Of a stretch of 52,889 nucleotides of DNA, positions 23,631-33,623 are shown one piece after another; position 1 is the first letter of the stretch, and each line of letters starts with the position of its first letter. The position numbers were made by a program, and so were the translations under genes. The notes under the pieces were generated by a model that had not been told where the DNA came from, ran no database searches, and saw only the letters and a program-made list of their open reading frames with translations. This stretch comes from an uncultured bacterium (GTDB lineage Bacteria; Verrucomicrobiota; Kiritimatiellia; RFP12; UBA1067), in contig CACXPT010000009.1 of NCBI GenBank assembly GCA_902769585.1, positions 1 to 52,889 of the forward strand, given 5' to 3'.

Positions 23631-25303
23631 GCGATCCTGTCGAGCGCCAGGCGGCGAAAGAGGATCTTCGAGCGGTCGCCCTGGCGCATGACGAAGTTGT
23701 ACGGCGTGGTGGTGGCCTGCCGCTTGAACTCCACCACGTAGCGGAGATCGGAGAAACCTTTAGGCGTGAGGACGTTGCCGAACGGGCGCTTCTTGCCCGG
23801 CAAGGACTGGAGCATGAAGTTGACGCCGCGCACGTCGCGCTGCTCCAGCAGAAGATCGGCGGTCAGGCGCAGCTTCGTGCCGACCGGAATCTTCTCCCAC
23901 ACGCCCGCGGGGAACGAGAACTCCGCGTTGCCGTTGAACTTGAACTTTTCGCCGTCTCGCGCCGGGGCGGGCACGCCCTCCCAGATGCGCGTAACTGGCT
24001 TCACCTCGGGCGGCGTCCATTCCGCGACGATCGGCTCTCCTTCACCGCCCCAGAAGTTTACGGGCGTCACCGAGAAGCGGCACGGCTCGCCGGGCGTGAA
24101 GTAGCCGGCGGAAATGGTGGCGTCCGTCAGCGTTGCGCTGCGCGCGACGTCTGGCAAGTGGTATTCGCCGCGCATCTCGCGGCGCGCGAAGGTGCGCCAC
24201 GCGCCATCCGTGCCGCGCCGGGCCAGCTCCAGGCGGTAGTGGTGCGTCGTCGCCGTGTCCTTCGCCGCGGGGAACGTCACGGCGAGCGACGAGAACGGCG
24301 TGCCGTCGACCTTGAACGACAGTTTCGCGCCCGCCGGGAACTGCGGCTTCGGCCGTGACGCGCACAGGCGCTTCCGATCGTAGGGCGCGTTCGCGGGATC
24401 GTAGGGCCACGTCACCGTCCACGGAGCGTCCGCCCCGATCTCGACGCCCTGCTGCAGCTCAAACCTCCTGAACACGGCGCGCGAGGCGTACACATCCATC
24501 ACGATGCAGCTCCAGTTCTGGAGCGTCGGGTTCTGCCGTCCGACGAGATCGCCGCCCCACTGCGCGAGGCACCCCACGCTCACGCTGGTGAATGCGCCCT
24601 GCCAGATGTTCTGCTCGTCGCGCAGGGAGCCGTGCGCGTGTCCCGTGATATTGATCACCTGCGGGAACTTCGAGAGAACGCTACGGCGACCGCTGCTGCC
24701 CCACGAGTACGAGTTCGCGGTGGTGCCCAGCGGCGGCACGTGGTCGAAGATGAAGACCGGTTTGCCGGGGTTAGCGGCGCACGCCTTGGCGATCGTCGAC
24801 TCGTAGCGCTTGGCGTCCAGCCACTGCGGGAACACGAGGAACGTGAAACCCTTGAGCGACACCTCGTCATAAGCCTCGTTCGGGATGCCTAGCAGCTCCT
24901 TCACCTTCGGGAAGGCTAGAAACGGATTCTTAGAGTCGTCCTCGGGATAGTCCATCCTGTCATGGTTGGCCCAGACATAGATTTCCTTTGGGGCCGTCGC
25001 GGGATCTGGATAGGTCTCACGCCTCACGGCGCAGTAATGCGCATAGCCTTCGGGGTAGAACTTGTCGGCGATGTCGCCGCAGTTGACGATCATCTCCACG
25101 CCATGCTTCTTGAAGAGCTTGTAAGCAAGTTCAACGCGCTCGCACGACTTTCTCGTCTTGCGCACGTGCGTGTCCGTCACGAGCCCCACCTTGAAGATGG
25201 GCTTGCCGTCGTCCGCGAGGGCCGGACACGCCGCCGCTGCCGCCAGTCCGCCAAGGAACCCCCGTCGGCCGATCGCCAACGGACCTGCAATGTCATGCTT
25301 CAT
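23627..25303 (-). CDS. Tat-exported calcineurin-like metallophosphoesterase
   Basis: A 558-residue protein with a Tat-like signal (IGRRGFLGGLAAAAACPALA). The metallophosphoesterase motifs are GLVTDTHVR, NCGDIADKFYPEG, WANHDRMD (GNHD equivalent with N replaced by A), FIFDHVPP and ITGHAHG, so all usual metal-binding positions except the GN of GNHD are present. A C-terminal beta-rich domain of about 230 residues follows and is probably a carbohydrate- or surface-binding module. CAGGAGAG before ATG at 25303 gives the start. The upstream gene ends two bases earlier. It probably dephosphorylates an extracytoplasmic substrate. Confidence 0.85.
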   Translation of the reverse strand: MKHDIAGPLAIGRRGFLGGLAAAAACPALADDGKPIFKVGLVTDTHVRKTRKSCERVELAYKLFKKHGVEMIVNCGDIADKFYPEGYAHYCAVRRETYPDPATAPKEIYVWANHDRMDYPEDDSKNPFLAFPKVKELLGIPNEAYDEVSLKGFTFLVFPQWLDAKRYESTIAKACAANPGKPVFIFDHVPPLGTTANSYSWGSSGRRSVLSKFPQVINITGHAHGSLRDEQNIWQGAFTSVSVGCLAQWGGDLVGRQNPTLQNWSCIVMDVYASRAVFRRFELQQGVEIGADAPWTVTWPYDPANAPYDRKRLCASRPKPQFPAGAKLSFKVDGTPFSSLAVTFPAAKDTATTHHYRLELARRGTDGAWRTFARREMRGEYHLPDVARSATLTDATISAGYFTPGEPCRFSVTPVNFWGGEGEPIVAEWTPPEVKPVTRIWEGVPAPARDGEKFKFNGNAEFSFPAGVWEKIPVGTKLRLTADLLLEQRDVRGVNFMLQSLPGKKRPFGNVLTPKGFSDLRYVVEFKRQATTTPYNFVMRQGDRSKILFRRLALDRIA

Positions 25304-25305
25304 AG

Positions 25306-27069
25306 TCACTCTCCTGTTTTTGCCACAATCTTCGCCTTCACGCGCAGGCATCCGTTGGCTCGCGCCTCGTAGCGGCGGTAGTGTCCGTTCCGATTGCCAT
25401 ACACTAGGCCGGTGTCGACCATCGCGCCGTTCGCCTCGTAGCGGCAAGTCCAGCCGTCCAGCGACACGTCAACCGACTTCTCACCCGCGCGCACCTCCGT
25501 CTTCCGCTCCCCGTCGAACTCGAAGACCGGCAAAACGAGCGCGAGCTCCCCATCGCCGACGAGAACGATCTCCACGCCGTCGGCTGACACCTCGCAGGAG
25601 AGGCGCAGCGGCGACGTCCCGCGCACAACTTCCACATCCATCTTCGCCCGACCGTCGGCGGCGGACGCCGTCAGGTTCGTGTACTTTCCATCGTAGGAGT
25701 ACTTCCACTTGCCGTCGCGCAGCCATCCGGGCATGATGGCGAGCGGAGTCGCGTTAGTCACGTCCAGCCCGTAGTTCGGCTTCTTGGCGAATGGCACGGA
25801 GAGCGCGAGCGGCGGCGGCGCGCCGCGGCGCTGGATGCGGCCGATGCCGCTGCCGTCGTAGTGGCCGTCGGCCGGCGCGTCGAACTGCACGCAGTATTTC
25901 CCGGCCTTCATGAAGGCCATGTGGAAGTCGGGCGTGGTGACGAACGTCGTCGCCTCTGAGTCCTCCGGCAGGTCGGCGTCGGGGATGGACTCGTCGGCGA
26001 ACAAGTACGCCATCGTGGCCCACGAGCCGAGCGTAACCATGTACTTGTCGAAGTAGCCGTACCCCTCGCACCCGTAGCGGGAGTTTCGCGGGAAGCGGTT
26101 CTTCACGTGGTGGAGCGGCTTTGCCTTCGCCCAGTAGGCGAGGCTCTCCACCGCGCGCCGCGCCGCCGCGCGGAACCGTTGCGCCATGCGCATGTCGCCG
26201 CGTTCCCTGAACCATCCGGCGTACCACTCGCACACGGCGGCAACGAATCCCTCGTTGTGCAGGAACTGGTTGCTGCGTCCGCCGAACGGCAGCTCGCCAG
26301 TCGCCGACTGCATGAGGAGCGTCGGCTCGGCTGACTTCAGGAACTGCCTCTCCAGGAATTCGCGCGACGGTCCGTTGTAGCCGTAGCGCAGCGCCAGCAT
26401 GAACTGGAGGCGCGTCACGCCGTCGTACACGAGCGGCTGGTTCGGATCCTTGTACATGCCGTTGGCGTCGAAGAAGCGCAGCTGTCCGGCGAACTGACGC
26501 TCCACGAACGCCGGGTCGCCGCCAAGCCCCGCGTGGCAGCGCAGCTGCTCGCTGGCGCCTGCGAAGATCGCCCAGTTGTGCGCCACAGGGTCGTCCGGCT
26601 TCGGGATGCACGAGTACGTGGACTTCGGCACGCAGCGCGCGATGCCCGCGCGCCAGGCGTCGGTCGTCTCCTTCGGGAAGATGCGCGCGCGCTCCACCTC
26701 GTAGAGGCAGAGTATAACCTCCTTCACCGTGAAGTCGTTGCCCACGCGCCCGCCGTTGCGCTTCAACGCCGTCGCCATCTGTCCGCAACACTCGTCCATC
26801 ATCGCCTTGAAGGTCGCCCTGTCCTCTGGCGATGTCCGCCTGCCGGCGGCCACAAGCAGGCCGAGGTTGGACGTGAGGCGCGGGAACCCGTGCTCCTGAA
26901 TGCCCTTCTTTCGGATGTCCTTCAGGTAGGAGGCGATGTGGTCGGGAGAATAGGCGCCGACGGCCATTTCCACGACGTCGAGGTACTTCGATTTTGTGAC
27001 CGCAGCCGCAGTCATTGCCATGGAAATGGCGACGGCAGCGAGGATCGTCTTGCTTGTTGTGCGTTTCAT
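25306..27069 (-). CDS. Secreted toroid-fold protein, possible polysaccharide lyase or hydrolase
   Basis: A 587-residue protein with signal peptide (KTILAAVAISMAMTAAAV). The first 370 residues are helical and look like an (alpha/alpha)-toroid, with repeated aromatic and histidine spots such as DDPVAHNWAIFAGASEQLRC, GELPFGGRSNQFLHNEG and NRFPRNSRYGCEGYGYFDKY. The remainder is beta-sandwich. This architecture is common to heparinase II/III-type and other polysaccharide lyases and to some glycosidases, but I cannot name the family. The start at 27069 is chosen for the signal peptide; reading further upstream gives low-complexity sequence. It is first in an operon with the metallophosphoesterase and the MacB-type permease. 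Confidence 0.65.
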   Translation of the reverse strand: MKRTTSKTILAAVAISMAMTAAAVTKSKYLDVVEMAVGAYSPDHIASYLKDIRKKGIQEHGFPRLTSNLGLLVAAGRRTSPEDRATFKAMMDECCGQMATALKRNGGRVGNDFTVKEVILCLYEVERARIFPKETTDAWRAGIARCVPKSTYSCIPKPDDPVAHNWAIFAGASEQLRCHAGLGGDPAFVERQFAGQLRFFDANGMYKDPNQPLVYDGVTRLQFMLALRYGYNGPSREFLERQFLKSAEPTLLMQSATGELPFGGRSNQFLHNEGFVAAVCEWYAGWFRERGDMRMAQRFRAAARRAVESLAYWAKAKPLHHVKNRFPRNSRYGCEGYGYFDKYMVTLGSWATMAYLFADESIPDADLPEDSEATTFVTTPDFHMAFMKAGKYCVQFDAPADGHYDGSGIGRIQRRGAPPPLALSVPFAKKPNYGLDVTNATPLAIMPGWLRDGKWKYSYDGKYTNLTASAADGRAKMDVEVVRGTSPLRLSCEVSADGVEIVLVGDGELALVLPVFEFDGERKTEVRAGEKSVDVSLDGWTCRYEANGAMVDTGLVYGNRNGHYRRYEARANGCLRVKAKIVAKTGE

Positions 27070-27182
27070 TTGCCCGCTAGTATGCCTAATATTGGGCCGA
27101 TTGTAAAGCCCGCGCCCAACTTCCCCTTGAAATCGCGGGGGCGGTTTGGTATCCTTTCCGCCCGCAATCAGAGGTAAAGAAG

Positions 27183-28637
27183 ATGGCACAGGAAACAAAC
27201 GAGTACCGCGAAAACCGCCTGGCGTCGATGGACGCGCTCAAGGCGCTTGGCTTCACGCCCTACGGGCACGCCTTCCCGCACACCGACCTGAAGGAGGTCC
27301 GCGCCACGTTCGAGGAAGGCAAGGAGGTGACCGCCGCCGGCCGCCTGCTGATGATCCGCCGCATGGGCAAGATGAACTTCTGCACGCTCAACGACGGCAC
27401 CGACCGCTTCCAGGTCATCTTCAAGCGCGACGAGCTCGACGAGCGCCTCTTCTCCGGCTTCAAGCTCCTCAACCTCGGCGACATAATCGGCGTCTCCGGC
27501 GTCCTCTTCACCACCCAGAAGGGAGAGAAGTCCATCGTCGTCAGGAAGTGGGACCTGCTCGCCAAGGCCCTCGAGCAGCCGCCCGAGAAGTTCCACGGCC
27601 TCACCGACCAGGAGGAGTGCTACCGCCGCCGCTACGTGGACCTGATGACGAACGACGAGAGCCGCGAGCGCTTCTTCACGCGCTCCCGCATCATCATGGA
27701 GATCCGCAAGTACCTCTGGGACAAGGGCTTCGTGGAGGTAGAGACGCCAATCCTCCAGGACCAGGCCGGCGGCGCGGCCGCCAAGCCGTTCTTCTCGCAC
27801 TTCAACGCGCTCGACAAGGACTGCGTGATGCGCATCGCTCCCGAGCTCTACCTCAAGCGCCTCCTCGTCGGCGGCATGAACAAGGTGTTCGAGCTCGGCA
27901 AGGACTTCCGCAACGAGGGTATCGACCGCACGCACAACCCCGAGTTCACCGTCTGCGAGATCTACGAGGCGTACGGCGACCGCACCTCCATGGAGAACAT
28001 CATGGAGGGTCTCCTCCCGCACCTCTGCGACAAGGTGATCGGCACGCGCAAGGTTCCCTACGGCGACAAGGGCGACGTGATCGACTTCACCCCGCCCTAC
28101 CGCCGCGTTGCGTACAAGGACCTCGTGAAGGAGCTGATGGGCGAAGACTGGTTCGACCTCGACTTCCCCGCGCAGCTGGAGAAGGCAAAGGCGAAGGGCA
28201 AGGAGACCGACACGAACCTGGAGCTGGACGGCGTGACCACCGAGCTGATGCTCACGCACGAGGTCTACGACAAGCTCATCGAGCGCAACCTGATGCAGCC
28301 CACGTTCGTGACGCGCATCCCGCACGAGTTCGTTCCGCTCGCCAAGGCGTGCAAGGACGACCCGTCGCTCGTGGACGTGTTCGAGTTCGTCGTGGCCGGC
28401 CGCGAGCTCTGCCCGGGCTACACCGAGCAGAACGACCCGCTCGAGCAGCGCAAGGCGCTCGAGAACCAGGCCGGCGAGGACACCGAGAAGATCGACGAAG
28501 ACTTCATCTCCGCGCTCGAATGCGGCATGCCGCCCACCGGCGGCCTCGGCTTCGGCGTCGATCGCCTCGTCATGTTCCTCACGGGCACGGACTCCATCCG
28601 CGACGTCGTCCTTTTCCCGCAGCTCAAGCGCACCTAA
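27183..28637 (+). CDS. lysS: Lysyl-tRNA synthetase, class II
   Basis: Charges tRNA-Lys with lysine. The 484-residue protein has the OB-fold anticodon-binding domain (about 45-150) and the class II catalytic core with motif 1 (EVETPILQDQAGGAAAKPF), motif 2 (FELGKDFRNEGIDRTHNPEFT) and motif 3 (GLGFGVDRLVMFLTG). In place of the usual ELANAYSELNDP it has GRELCPGYTEQNDP, a variation I recall in other PVC bacteria. AGAGGTAAAGAAG precedes the ATG. A TGGTATCCT box lies about 28 bases upstream of the start codon. Downstream are modular palindromes, and the next gene is convergent. Confidence 0.97.
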   Translation: MAQETNEYRENRLASMDALKALGFTPYGHAFPHTDLKEVRATFEEGKEVTAAGRLLMIRRMGKMNFCTLNDGTDRFQVIFKRDELDERLFSGFKLLNLGDIIGVSGVLFTTQKGEKSIVVRKWDLLAKALEQPPEKFHGLTDQEECYRRRYVDLMTNDESRERFFTRSRIIMEIRKYLWDKGFVEVETPILQDQAGGAAAKPFFSHFNALDKDCVMRIAPELYLKRLLVGGMNKVFELGKDFRNEGIDRTHNPEFTVCEIYEAYGDRTSMENIMEGLLPHLCDKVIGTRKVPYGDKGDVIDFTPPYRRVAYKDLVKELMGEDWFDLDFPAQLEKAKAKGKETDTNLELDGVTTELMLTHEVYDKLIERNLMQPTFVTRIPHEFVPLAKACKDDPSLVDVFEFVVAGRELCPGYTEQNDPLEQRKALENQAGEDTEKIDEDFISALECGMPPTGGLGFGVDRLVMFLTGTDSIRDVVLFPQLKRT

Positions 28638-28658
28638 CCCCTGGGCGTCCCGCCCACA

Positions 28659-28765
28659 TCGGGAGGGACGCGCTCCTGCGCGTCCGCAACGGGAGGGTCG
28701 CAACTTGTTGCGACCGCATGGAGAGCCGCCATCTTGGCGGCTCTGGTAGGGCGCGCGCCGCGACG
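28659..28765. repeat. Modular palindromes between lysS and the caspase/LRR gene
   Basis: GACGCGCTCCTGCGCGTC, GTCGCAACTTGTTGCGAC and GAGCCGCCATCTTGGCGGCTC in the GGGAGGG...CCGCA frame. They fill the gap between two convergent genes and might also end transcription. Confidence 0.88.
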
Positions 28766-28766
28766 G

Positions 28767-31700
28767 CTACTCGTCGCCCTCCTTGTACCGAATGGGCAAC
28801 CCGTTCCACGTGCCAGGAATCGTAACGTTCCAACCGCTTGACCCTCTATTCACGTACACCGTGCAAGACGAACCAACACCTACAAAAGAGTAATTGTTGA
28901 CCGTTGGCGCATTGCCCTCGAACGTCACGTTCGTAAGGTTGCTGGAATTGCGAAACAGATAAGCCCCGATGCTGGACACGCTGCTAGGAATCGTCACTTT
29001 CGTCAAATCCGACCTGTAAGCGAACACGTTATCATCTATCTTCACCACGCCTTGCGGAACTTCGACCTCGCTCTGGTCACCGTACGAATCATATAACACG
29101 TTCCGCACAATCACAAAGCCATCTTCATCGGCCAACCCCCTGCAATGTTGAAAAACCCCCTTGCCGATGTACTGTACGCTATTCGGAATCTCCACGTTCG
29201 TCAAGCCACCACAACCAGAGAACGCGTAACTGCTTATGCTCGTGACGCTGGTCGGGATTGTCACATTCGTCAGTCCGACGCACGATGCAAAAGCGCCATT
29301 GGATATGCGCGTCACCCCGGATGGAATCGAGACATCCCCATCCGCCCCGTGAAGAAGCACCCCGCCGTTTTTCGTCAACAACATGCCGTCCTGCACTTTG
29401 TAAGCGGGATTATCGTCCGAAACGGTAAACGCCCCAATTCCTCCGCAGAAGGCAAATGCCTCATCCCCGATGCTTGCCAAACTGCGCGGCAACGCCACGC
29501 TTGTCAGTCCGTCACAACTATAAAACGCTCTATAGCCTACGTTTGTCACCCCCTCTGGAACCGTCACGGCAGCAAGTTCATGACAATATGCAAACGCACA
29601 TTTTCCCATGCTCATCAAGCCGTACGGCAATGTGACGCTCTCAAGGCTGCTGCAATTGTAAAATGCATAGTCATCAATCTTCGCTACGCCATTCGACATG
29701 ACAACGCTCATGAGGTCTTCGCACCCCTCAAATGCCGATTCGCCTATTTCCCAGACAGTGCCGGGTATCGTCACCTCGAACGCCCCATTGAGCTCAACCG
29801 CAGTCAACACACCGTCTTCGATGGTGAACGTCGGCGTTCCGCCCTCGACGCACTCCCACGATAGCGCGGCGGCACCGCTACCGTCGTATCCCGCAACCAC
29901 GACATAGTAGGTCTGCCCTGCCTGAACCAAGAAAGAACAACTGCTGGTTCTGTCGTCTGAATCGTCGTTGAATGCGACCTCCGCCAACGTATCGTAGCGA
30001 TAGACCCCAAGCACCGTGTCGAAATCGCTTCCGGCTGTCGAGAACGTCGCCTTGCCGCTGGTAGGCGCAGTCCACTTGAACCAGACCGACGCCGACGAAT
30101 CTTCACATGAGAGAACAATCGGCTCGCCGCTTTCAACCGTCGCGTTGACCGTGGAGAAAGAACGTGTCCCCGACGCCCCCGACAGCGTCTCCGCATTCGC
30201 ACGGTCGTCATTTGCAGGGGAGCTGTCCCCCGAACCGTCGTCGACATACTCGATCCGCATCCCGTTCCACGTACCGGGAATCGCAACGCCCCAGCCGCTT
30301 GATCCTCTATTGACGTGCACCGTGCAAGAAACCCCTACGCCGTCAAACGAATTGCTGACCACGTTTGGCGCATTGCCTTTAAATGTCACATTCGTGAGGC
30401 TACGGCAATCTGCAAAAGCGCCATAACCAATGTTGGTCACGCCTGCGGGAATCGTTATGGAAGCCAATTCGTAACAATATGCAAATGCACCATAGCTAAT
30501 GCTCGCCAAGCCCTCTGGAATCGTTACGTCCACCAATTTTTCGCAAAACGCAAATGCACCCATCTCGATATTTGTCACGCTGTCAGCAATCGTAACGCTT
30601 GCAAGATTGGTGTTTGATAGGAATGCAAACTCACCAATGCTCGTCACGCCATATGGGATCGTTACAGACGACAAATTATAATGATAGCTGAACGCCATAC
30701 TCCCAATGCTCGTTACGCTGCTCGGAATCACAACCTCGTCAGCATCGCCGCTATACCACTGCAATACGCCCTGTTCAATGACAAAATCATCCATGTTTAT
30801 CTCACCGCTACCGCCATCGTCTAGTTCCACCGCGACCTTGAAGAAGCGATATTCAGACTGATCCATGTCCGTGATGTCAACCCACTCGGCATCCATGAGC
30901 GACTTCTTTCCAAGTGTCCGAATTCGGCTCGCAAATGAATTTCCAGAACCATCCTCGGTGTGGTTGAGCGTAATCATGGGCTTTCCGTCCTTCATTCTGA
31001 AGCCACTTATCATCAAGTCGTCGTTCGGGTCTTCGGGATCGATGCCCAGCGCATAGCACTCACCCACCGTCCGGCATCCATTCGCCGCCGTCATCGCCGC
31101 CGCCCTGGCGACATCACCATTAGATGCGGTTGCAATAGTTTGATGTCCATCCAACCAATTTTGCGTCATTCCATTTGTTCGCTTCGCGACCCAGTCGGCA
31201 TAGTATTCCAAATCACCATTGACTATAATGTTCGGAATATTCCAACTACCGTCAAAGTTACGCGACACCACATTCTGACTATCAGTTTTACTTGCCTTCC
31301 ACCCCATAAACTCATAGGTGCCACCTGTATCCTCACCGCTCAACTGCTCGGTCACTTTCCGCAATTCTTCCGTCAACGAACTATCGGCCTCCATATATTT
31401 TACTATTTTGGCTAGCGATAACCTTGCCAAGTTACTGTCGAATGTTACGCTGTATACATTGATTTTTCGCCATCCCTCCTCGAAACCATCTGTTATTGCA
31501 ACACCTGCACCATTGAGTGCAGCAACTGCATATTGCATAGGATATACCGGAGATGCTATTTCGGGAAGTTCTTTAAAGTTATTTTTTATACCGCTCCAAA
31601 TTGATTCAGCCTTCCCCGTCTCTTTGAACCTTCGAATAACAATGTATTCATCTGGCACCCCTCCCGCACCTTGAGTCCATTCAATCCTTACAACATCTGA

Positions 31701-33623
31701 CCTGTTTTTAGATGCCGACAACCCAACAGGCTTACCAGGTGCTACCAATGAAAAATCAGGAATGGCATCAGCATTCCCCGCTATTACATTCCTTAAAACC
31801 GGTTCATTTCGTTTCTCACAGCCAGACATTTCTAGTTTTTTAACAATAGGATTATATAACCTCTTGGCGCAATCAAAAAGATCCAAGAACGACATCGTTG
31901 TCTTGTTGTCTTTTAGCGCCCAACCGCGCTTCCATCCATAATCTAGCAGAATATCCGTAAAGATAGCATTTGCCGTTGTCTCGGCATTTGCCGCTGTTAT
32001 CCATGCGACATTCCCACCCAAGTCTTCCCGGTGACACCAAGATGTCACTTCGTTGCACTCCTCAAGTCCATTGTCATCATCAAGAAACGATCCTGAATAA
32101 CAAGCCGATATTATGCAAACGACACCAACCCCTTTCTTGTCAGGGTCTAGCAAGCGAATATGCTTGGCTAAAAGTCCTTCATGATACCCTTGCTTCTTTG
32201 GGTCTTCAGATACAGGCGGTCTGTCATCAAGAACAAGCCTTCCTATTGTCGTATTATTGTAACGACCTCCATGTGTGGAGAAGTAGATTACGCAAATATC
32301 ACCCGGCTTATCTTTTGTTTCATGCGCGACATCCTCAAAAGCATTTTTCACATCGTTATATTTTGCACCTGGACTTGTGAGAAGTCGAATTGTTCCCGAA
32401 AATTCACCATTATCAATCGCCAATTTCTTCATGCTATTAGCATCTTTCGCAAATTTCCCTACACCAACGAAAATCCCATGCCGATTCCTCGTCTCGCATA
32501 CCGCCGACACGCGCTCTACATTGTCTATTACGCAATATCGTACTGGCGGGATACCACCAAGACGAGACGCAAAACCCGTGTCCGTCAGAAGTACTTTGCC
32601 GTTTACATCTGCTGGCTTATTCCTTGCGCTGTCAACCACATTCCAGACTTGCAAGTTATCGTCATAGTAGAAAAGCGTATACGTATGCGATGCTCCGCTC
32701 GTGTCGCCATCCGTGCAGCAAAGCGTAATCGATCCATTCGACCAATCCGCCGATTCAGCCGTCAAAGTCAGCGCGGGATTCGCCCACACCGCAAACAGAG
32801 TCATGTCGTGATCGACAGAGATCTCCGCTTCATCACGATACTTCCAAATACCATTCGCCGCATCGGTAATATTAGTCGCCCAACCTTGAAACACATAACC
32901 GTCTTTGAGGAAAGTATTCTTCGACAATTTCTGTTCTTTGCCACACTCAAAAACCTGAACGTCCATTTTATTACCATAGCCACCATTGCCGTTAAAACAG
33001 ACCTCGCACGACACTCCTTTTGAGGATGCCCGAAGTAACTTGAATGCAGCTGCATTGAAACTCGTATATTCTCCCTGTGCAATAGAAACTTCAAGACCTG
33101 CAACATCGTTTGGCGCATTAGCATATCCTCTTGAAAACCAAACCAATCGAATGTAATACTCACCAGGCTCCTGGAAGTCGACTTTATGTAAAGTAGTCTC
33201 CAGACAACGAAGATCTGCACTATTGGATTTTTCTAAGATACCATGTCCACGAATAGTTACTCTAAATCCATCGTCACTTCCGAAGGCAAAAGTCCAATAC
33301 CCCGCCTCTGGTATATTTATTGTTCCTGTCACTTTAATTGCAAAGCAACCCGACGAACCAATACCTATAGGGAGAGGTACCATATCACTATAAAAATGGG
33401 GAACCCCGTAACTTTGCACATCACCCGAAGCAAAAGCCAGTTGGCTATATGATTTTGTACCGTGATTAGCAACGTAACTCGCAGGTTGCGAAATTGCACT
33501 CTCAATTCCATCAAGAGTCTCTATACATGACCTCAAATTATATTGCGTAACTGTGAATACGCCCTCCGCAAACAACAGCCATGGTACTATTATTATCACA
33601 ATAGCCAAAATTAGCCTTCTCAT
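28767..33623 (-). CDS. Giant secreted protein: PA14-like, caspase-like peptidase, BspA leucine-rich repeats
   Basis: A 1618-residue protein with signal peptide (MRRLILAIVIIIVPWLLFAEG); GAGGATAAAGC precedes the ATG at 33623. Order: PA14/fibro-slime-like domain (about 75-190), InlB-type B-repeat (YVFQGWATN...TLFAVW, about 240-280), a caspase-fold peptidase with the dyad in CVIYFSTHGG (His about 451) and CIISACYSGSF (Cys about 508), an Fn3-like segment, a second InlB-like repeat, the ANG...CYALGIDP...FFKVAVEL module, a block of five BspA/LRR_5 repeats (TIPxxVTxIGxxAF type), a PPC-like domain, and nine more LRR_5 repeats. It is likely surface-exposed and possibly proteolytic. The shared C-terminal module is internal here, so the repeat part looks like a later extension. 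Confidence 0.82.
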   Translation of the reverse strand: MRRLILAIVIIIVPWLLFAEGVFTVTQYNLRSCIETLDGIESAISQPASYVANHGTKSYSQLAFASGDVQSYGVPHFYSDMVPLPIGIGSSGCFAIKVTGTINIPEAGYWTFAFGSDDGFRVTIRGHGILEKSNSADLRCLETTLHKVDFQEPGEYYIRLVWFSRGYANAPNDVAGLEVSIAQGEYTSFNAAAFKLLRASSKGVSCEVCFNGNGGYGNKMDVQVFECGKEQKLSKNTFLKDGYVFQGWATNITDAANGIWKYRDEAEISVDHDMTLFAVWANPALTLTAESADWSNGSITLCCTDGDTSGASHTYTLFYYDDNLQVWNVVDSARNKPADVNGKVLLTDTGFASRLGGIPPVRYCVIDNVERVSAVCETRNRHGIFVGVGKFAKDANSMKKLAIDNGEFSGTIRLLTSPGAKYNDVKNAFEDVAHETKDKPGDICVIYFSTHGGRYNNTTIGRLVLDDRPPVSEDPKKQGYHEGLLAKHIRLLDPDKKGVGVVCIISACYSGSFLDDDNGLEECNEVTSWCHREDLGGNVAWITAANAETTANAIFTDILLDYGWKRGWALKDNKTTMSFLDLFDCAKRLYNPIVKKLEMSGCEKRNEPVLRNVIAGNADAIPDFSLVAPGKPVGLSASKNRSDVVRIEWTQGAGGVPDEYIVIRRFKETGKAESIWSGIKNNFKELPEIASPVYPMQYAVAALNGAGVAITDGFEEGWRKINVYSVTFDSNLARLSLAKIVKYMEADSSLTEELRKVTEQLSGEDTGGTYEFMGWKASKTDSQNVVSRNFDGSWNIPNIIVNGDLEYYADWVAKRTNGMTQNWLDGHQTIATASNGDVARAAAMTAANGCRTVGECYALGIDPEDPNDDLMISGFRMKDGKPMITLNHTEDGSGNSFASRIRTLGKKSLMDAEWVDITDMDQSEYRFFKVAVELDDGGSGEINMDDFVIEQGVLQWYSGDADEVVIPSSVTSIGSMAFSYHYNLSSVTIPYGVTSIGEFAFLSNTNLASVTIADSVTNIEMGAFAFCEKLVDVTIPEGLASISYGAFAYCYELASITIPAGVTNIGYGAFADCRSLTNVTFKGNAPNVVSNSFDGVGVSCTVHVNRGSSGWGVAIPGTWNGMRIEYVDDGSGDSSPANDDRANAETLSGASGTRSFSTVNATVESGEPIVLSCEDSSASVWFKWTAPTSGKATFSTAGSDFDTVLGVYRYDTLAEVAFNDDSDDRTSSCSFLVQAGQTYYVVVAGYDGSGAAALSWECVEGGTPTFTIEDGVLTAVELNGAFEVTIPGTVWEIGESAFEGCEDLMSVVMSNGVAKIDDYAFYNCSSLESVTLPYGLMSMGKCAFAYCHELAAVTVPEGVTNVGYRAFYSCDGLTSVALPRSLASIGDEAFAFCGGIGAFTVSDDNPAYKVQDGMLLTKNGGVLLHGADGDVSIPSGVTRISNGAFASCVGLTNVTIPTSVTSISSYAFSGCGGLTNVEIPNSVQYIGKGVFQHCRGLADEDGFVIVRNVLYDSYGDQSEVEVPQGVVKIDDNVFAYRSDLTKVTIPSSVSSIGAYLFRNSSNLTNVTFEGNAPTVNNYSFVGVGSSCTVYVNRGSSGWNVTIPGTWNGLPIRYKEGDE

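Noticed and set aside
27146..28825. A long alternative frame across lysS
   Set aside because: The real LysRS frame has all class II motifs; the alternative is an arginine-rich shadow.
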